A stretch of DNA of 64,000 nt, taken from Chamaecrista fasciculata. Taxonomy: Eukaryota > Streptophyta > Magnoliopsida > Fabales > Fabaceae. The position numbers were made by a program, and so were the translations under genes. Below, one piece after another: positions 60,558 to 64,000 of the stretch (the stretch's first letter is position 1; each line of letters begins with the position of its first letter). The notes under the pieces are model-generated. The model did not search any database, was not told the DNA's origin, and was given only the letters and a program-made list of their open reading frames with translations. The stretch spans positions 73,888 through 137,887 of the forward strand of contig QANZ01002974.1 in assembly GCA_003254925.1 (NCBI GenBank), given 5' to 3'.

Positions 60558-60982
60558 TTTATTATTAGTTTATTACACTAATAATTATAAGTCTTAGCAA
60601 AGATATGATTTTTATTATGTCTAAACCATGTATTTATTTTGTATAGAGAAAATTATGATGAAGAAATTGAAACTGAAAAAAGAAAATTATTGCATTAATT
60701 GAATGAGAAGTACATGAAAGCTTTTATAGAAAGAAAACTACACCAACAACTGTTATTCATAAAATAGAAAGCTAATAACAAATACTAACTAATAACATAA
60801 TGTAAAACAGAATGCTGAGCTGGAGCTTTAAGGAACTATTGAGCTGAAACTTAAAGAAACTAGCTTCATAAACTATACTTTGTCAAAATCAAACATTATT
60901 ATTAGTTTATTACACTAATAAATAAGTCTTAGCAAAGATATGATTTTTTTTATGTCTAAACCATGTATTTATTTTAAATATA
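60307..60982. repeat. Tandem duplication, two 338-bp units
   Basis: Units 60307-60644 and 60645-60982 are about 95% alike and each contains almost the whole LTR plus about 85 bp of DNA outside it. The second LTR copy lacks the terminal bases next to the primer-binding site. The duplication therefore happened after insertion and is not a normal LTR pair. Confidence 0.85.
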
Positions 60983-62258
60983 TATGTTTTAATGGTTTAG
61001 ATCAATATTATTAATAATTTTATGCAAAATAAGTATAATTATAGAGGCAATAGAAGTCTCTCTCACAATATATCTAACACAATTGTGTTCATGAATCGAT
61101 CACCAACTAGTTGATTTATTGGTTTAGTGATACACAGTTTTATTTTATTAAGAAATATCACAAAAATTGTATGGCATATATAGAGACGTGGACATAATAA
61201 CAATATGTGAAGTTGTACCATAATATATAGTTGCTTCCGAGAAGGAGACTCGTACCGTCGTTGTTCATCCCACTCCACTCAAATTTCTTCATGCATTGCC
61301 ATGGAAAATGGAAACAGCAATAAACCAATTTTTTTTTTCCTTTTAAATTTGTGCCCTACATTTTTAATAATGACAGGTTTCATATTAAAGAACAAAGTGA
61401 TAACAGCATTGTATGAGTGACCTCTTATATATATATATATAATAAATAAAATTGATAAAAATATTACAATAGTAAATCCTTTGTTTAATTGATCAAAATG
61501 TGTTTCATAAAAAAATAAATAAAAGTTCAAATATTTACCCGCATCCTTTAATTTCACGTTTTTTTAATACTTTTATTATATTTTGTGTATTTTTTTTTGT
61601 GATTAAGTGTTAATTCTCGAATATCTACTGATCGATAGCCGACGACTAATTTTTAATCTTGGTGGAGTACATAATCAAACACAATCCAAACAAACTACCA
61701 CCTATTCTAAGCATGATGATTAGATAAATACATTTTCTATGATATTGATGTTGATGAACNGGCTCAAAATCTTGAAAATCGTAGCCCAACCCAAACCACA
61801 GCGGGCTCAACTTTTTAAACCCAAACCAACCCGCCAGCCCAACCCAAACTAGTGGGTTGGGTTGGTTTTAGTGGGTTGGCGGGTTGGCCCAACCCAATGA
61901 ACACCCCTAATCATACCCATTGCTTATACATGTCGCAAATTGTTTGGTAGGTAACGTATTTGAAGACTTGGTACAAGGAAAATAAAAAGGGCTAAAACCT
62001 TCAAATGGGCCTATCCTGTGACCAAACCAACCCAAGTTGTCAATCTACTTAGCCCACGAGTTTCTTGTTTTCTACAAGGTTTTTAGCCCAAGATACACAG
62101 AAATATTATCAGTAAAATAAACAAATCTCTTTGTGACAACTGACAATTGTAATTTGGGGAGTGAAGAAAAACTTGTTAGGAATCCCATGAAAACATAGGC
62201 CTTTTTTAAATCAATGTCTTATAGATCATGTTTTATACAATTCATAAACATGAGAAAA
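60983..62258. other. Intergenic, with a GGGTTGG-rich MITE fragment
   Basis: At about 61775-61910 a palindromic cluster of CCCAACCC/GGGTTGGG words ends in AACACCCCTA, typical of hAT-like MITE ends, but no left boundary is visible. An N lies near 61760. No gene is supported. Confidence 0.4.
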
Positions 62259-62261
62259 AAC

Positions 62262-62815
62262 AATCTAAGGCTCTGGTACGCTTGGAGGTATGTAAAGGAA
62301 AGGGTTTTACAAGGGAAAAATTGTGAGGGAAAGGAAAAGTAGTTGAGGGAATGTAAAGTAGGTAAAAATTGAAAGTGTTTGGTATAAAAATGTATGGGAA
62401 GGAAAGTAAAATAGATATAGAAAAAAATGACAAAAATGCCCTTCCCACAACTACCACCAGACTGCCGCCGCCGCCGCCAACCACCGCCGTCCACGGTGGC
62501 CGGCGCCTCCGCCAACCGCCGTACACGGTGGCCGGCGCCGCCGCCAACGGTGGTCCAGGGTGGTNAGGGAAGAAGATAGGATGAGAGTGAGAGGGGCAAA
62601 TTAGGAATTCTACTATAATTTCCTACGTAGACTTTGATTACATCAGAAATGTGAAGTAAAGAAAAATGACCTATGTAATGTAAATGCCTTTACATTGTAA
62701 ATTTGTAATCCACTTTACATAACTCAAATTGCCATATCAAACACCTAAAACTATTGAAATCCGTGTCTTTACTTTACGTACCTCCCTTTTCCCTCCATAC
62801 AAACGGACCCTACAT
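62262..62815. mobile_element. Inverted-repeat element with a GC-rich insert
   Basis: The left end resembles GGCTCTGGTACGCTTGGAGG and the right end is the inverse of GGGTCCGTTTGTATGGAGGG, an imperfect inverted repeat. The text 'atgtaaaggaaaggg' on the left is inverted on the right. The centre (62440-62570) holds two copies of 'gtccacggtggccggcgcc'-like sequence with GCC repeats and looks foreign to the AT-rich arms. No target duplication was confirmed. Confidence 0.5.
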
Positions 62816-63118
62816 TTTCTTTGAACAAACTTTTCATTTGATCCAACTGATGTCATTCTGCCATGTCATCCCATATACCCATACTCATGCAAAATGACGC
62901 CGTTTGGTGTCTTTTTTCCCCTCTTTTGCAAGTGACAACTATTTTCCACATACAAATTAGAGATATAAAAAAATCTCATCAATCGTTATAACTCTAAATT
63001 CGTTACATTAAATAAAATATATAATTAATTTTGTTCATTTGATTATAAAATGGAAAATTTGTTATAAAATATAAGAAATAAGGATATTCAAAGTAGAGAA
63101 AAAAGTAGAAAGAGAGAG
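62816..63118. other. Intergenic, nothing recognised
   Basis: AT-rich spacer ending in GA repeats. No gene or bounded repeat is visible. Confidence 0.35.
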
Positions 63119-63357
63119 TGATTTTTTCATTCAACTGATATCCAACTTTACATCAAGTCCTAAAGCCTCTATTTATAGGCTAAAGGATATGAAAGAGAGA
63201 TACCAACTTAATGTATATAATGAATGGATAGATTCGTATTGATGTACATGAGAAACTAAAGATGATAAACTAGAATATAGAGAAAACTTCAAACTTTTAT
63301 ACATGGAGAATATCAAAAGTCCATTGCGGATATTCACAAACATTATTATTCATAACA
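63119..63357 (-). mobile_element. 3' LTR of a second Copia remnant (239 bp)
   Basis: On the minus strand the LTR begins TGTTATGAATAATAATG and ends GAATGAAAAAATCA. A TATA box (CCTATAAATAGAGG) lies near 63175. Directly upstream on that strand is the polypurine tract AAGGGGGAG (63358-63366), and beyond it the end of the pol gene, so this is the 3' LTR. Confidence 0.82.
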
Positions 63358-63366
63358 CTCCCCCTT
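63358..63366 (-). other. Polypurine tract of the Copia remnant
   Basis: AAGGGGGAG on the minus strand abuts the LTR start TGTTATG. It is the expected plus-strand primer for reverse transcription and confirms the LTR boundary. Confidence 0.85.
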
Positions 63367-63497
63367 GAATATTCACAATTTATTGATACACATTACAAGC
63401 TGCCGCATTACAAACCTTGTCAGGAAAACCCAGTGGGACAAAACCATGACGAAGGGAAAAATAGTACAATGCGTATCTCCCACTCATCATAACATCA

Positions 63498-63680
63498 CTA
63501 AGGATCTTTTAATTGACGCATTTTAATTTGATAAACCAATTTCTCAAATGCTGCAATTGACAATGCCTCCATAAATAAATCTGCTAAATTATCATTTGAC
63601 TGAACTTGTTGAACTTCTATGTCGTCTTGCTATACATGTCATATTATCTTCATATAATAAGGTTAACGCATTTCCTGCAA
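63498..63680 (-). pseudogene. Copia RNase H C-terminal fragment (deleted)
   Basis: On the minus strand, 63620 down to the stop at 63498 encodes the C-terminal tail of Copia pol (VQSNDNLADLF, then FEKLVYQIKMRQLKD). Just upstream (about 63670-63630) is LLYEDNMTCIA, from the RNase H core. The residues normally between these blocks are missing and the frame changes at the join, so an internal deletion broke the gene. Nothing resembling the rest of pol follows before 64000. Confidence 0.85.
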
Positions 63681-64000
63681 ACACAAGTTACACATCTTGG
63701 ATTTTTTTTATAACAATATTCACTTTCTAAGTTTATTCTGACTTTTTTAATTAACGTCTTTAATCGAATAAAGAAATAATTCTTCATTCTTTAAGAGTAA
63801 CACATAACATAATTATGAACTCGTTATATTTGAACTTAAAACAAAATAGATATGACTTCATTCAATCTTTGAGTCTAAATATGAAACTTGTAAAAAGATT
63901 GTAAGACTAAAATTATAAGAAAAAAAATGATAGAAGGCCAAATTGCACTATCTCAATATAAACAACCAGATTTATTTATTTATTTATTGTTTGGACCTAA
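63681..64000. other. AT-rich sequence to the window end
   Basis: No pol, integrase or LTR sequence was recognised here, so the Copia fragment seems to be truncated or interrupted near 63680. No gene is supported. Confidence 0.35.

Noticed and set aside
1..64000. CRISPR array, bacterial operon or prophage
   Set aside because: No regularly spaced short repeats with unique spacers and no prokaryotic gene organisation were seen. All evidence fits plant nuclear DNA.

Overview
The window reads as nuclear DNA of a flowering plant, most likely a eudicot. The evidence is AT-rich intergenic DNA full of small transposons, GT-AG introns, and protein-coding genes of plant families. There are no prokaryotic operons, rRNA genes or CRISPR arrays. 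Assembly Ns occur at 10070-10613 and as single bases near 44727, 61760 and 62565. I cannot name the species.

Six genes look intact. They are a GATL1/PARVUS-type galacturonosyltransferase-like enzyme (minus, 4122-5177), a tail-anchored RING E3 ligase of RNF5/RNF185 type (minus, 19255-19944, with a probable 5'UTR intron), an ELO-type fatty acid elongase-like protein (plus, 24115-25005), a two-exon thaumatin-like protein (plus, 27800-28873), a 17-exon leishmanolysin-type M8 metallopeptidase (minus, 30384-37712) and a six-exon SAP30-like histone deacetylase complex subunit (minus, 48743-51476). Exon joins were read base by base. The 17-exon model sums to 2580 nt and the 6-exon model to 672 nt, both in frame throughout. 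From memory, GATL1, a RING protein, a thaumatin-like protein and the SAP30-like gene are neighbours on Arabidopsis chromosome 1 (At1g19300-19330), and an ELO-like gene sits with the duplicate thaumatin/SAP30 block (At1g75000-75060). The window may therefore keep an ancestral order that Arabidopsis split between two duplicated segments.

Most of the remaining space is mobile DNA. Several elements can be delimited to the base by matching target-site duplications. They are two solo LTRs (6004-7437, TSD GAGAG; 40885-41488, TSD ATTTC), two complete small non-autonomous LTR elements (13961-15486, TSD TCCTT; 41705-42085, TSD CACGA, only 381 bp), a hAT-type element just upstream of the thaumatin gene (26813-27543, 8-bp TSD), and several long-inverted-repeat Mutator-like elements with 9-bp TSDs (9758-11530, 20877-21318, 52138-52567, 56304-58535). 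Two decayed Copia fragments (59690-60557 and 63119-63680) and two tRNA-derived SINEs (7849-8019, 16639-16852) complete the set.

The most interesting object is 56304-58535, a Pack-MULE-like element. Its roughly 0.8-kb inverted arms flank a captured and broken fragment of a zinc-finger homeodomain (ZF-HD) transcription factor gene. A second copy of its left arm lies at 52581-53377. A separate near-perfect hairpin at 1981-2077 looks like a microRNA precursor. The six genes serve cell-wall synthesis, membrane protein quality control, lipid elongation, defence, secretory proteolysis and chromatin repression. Nothing suggests that they act in one pathway.
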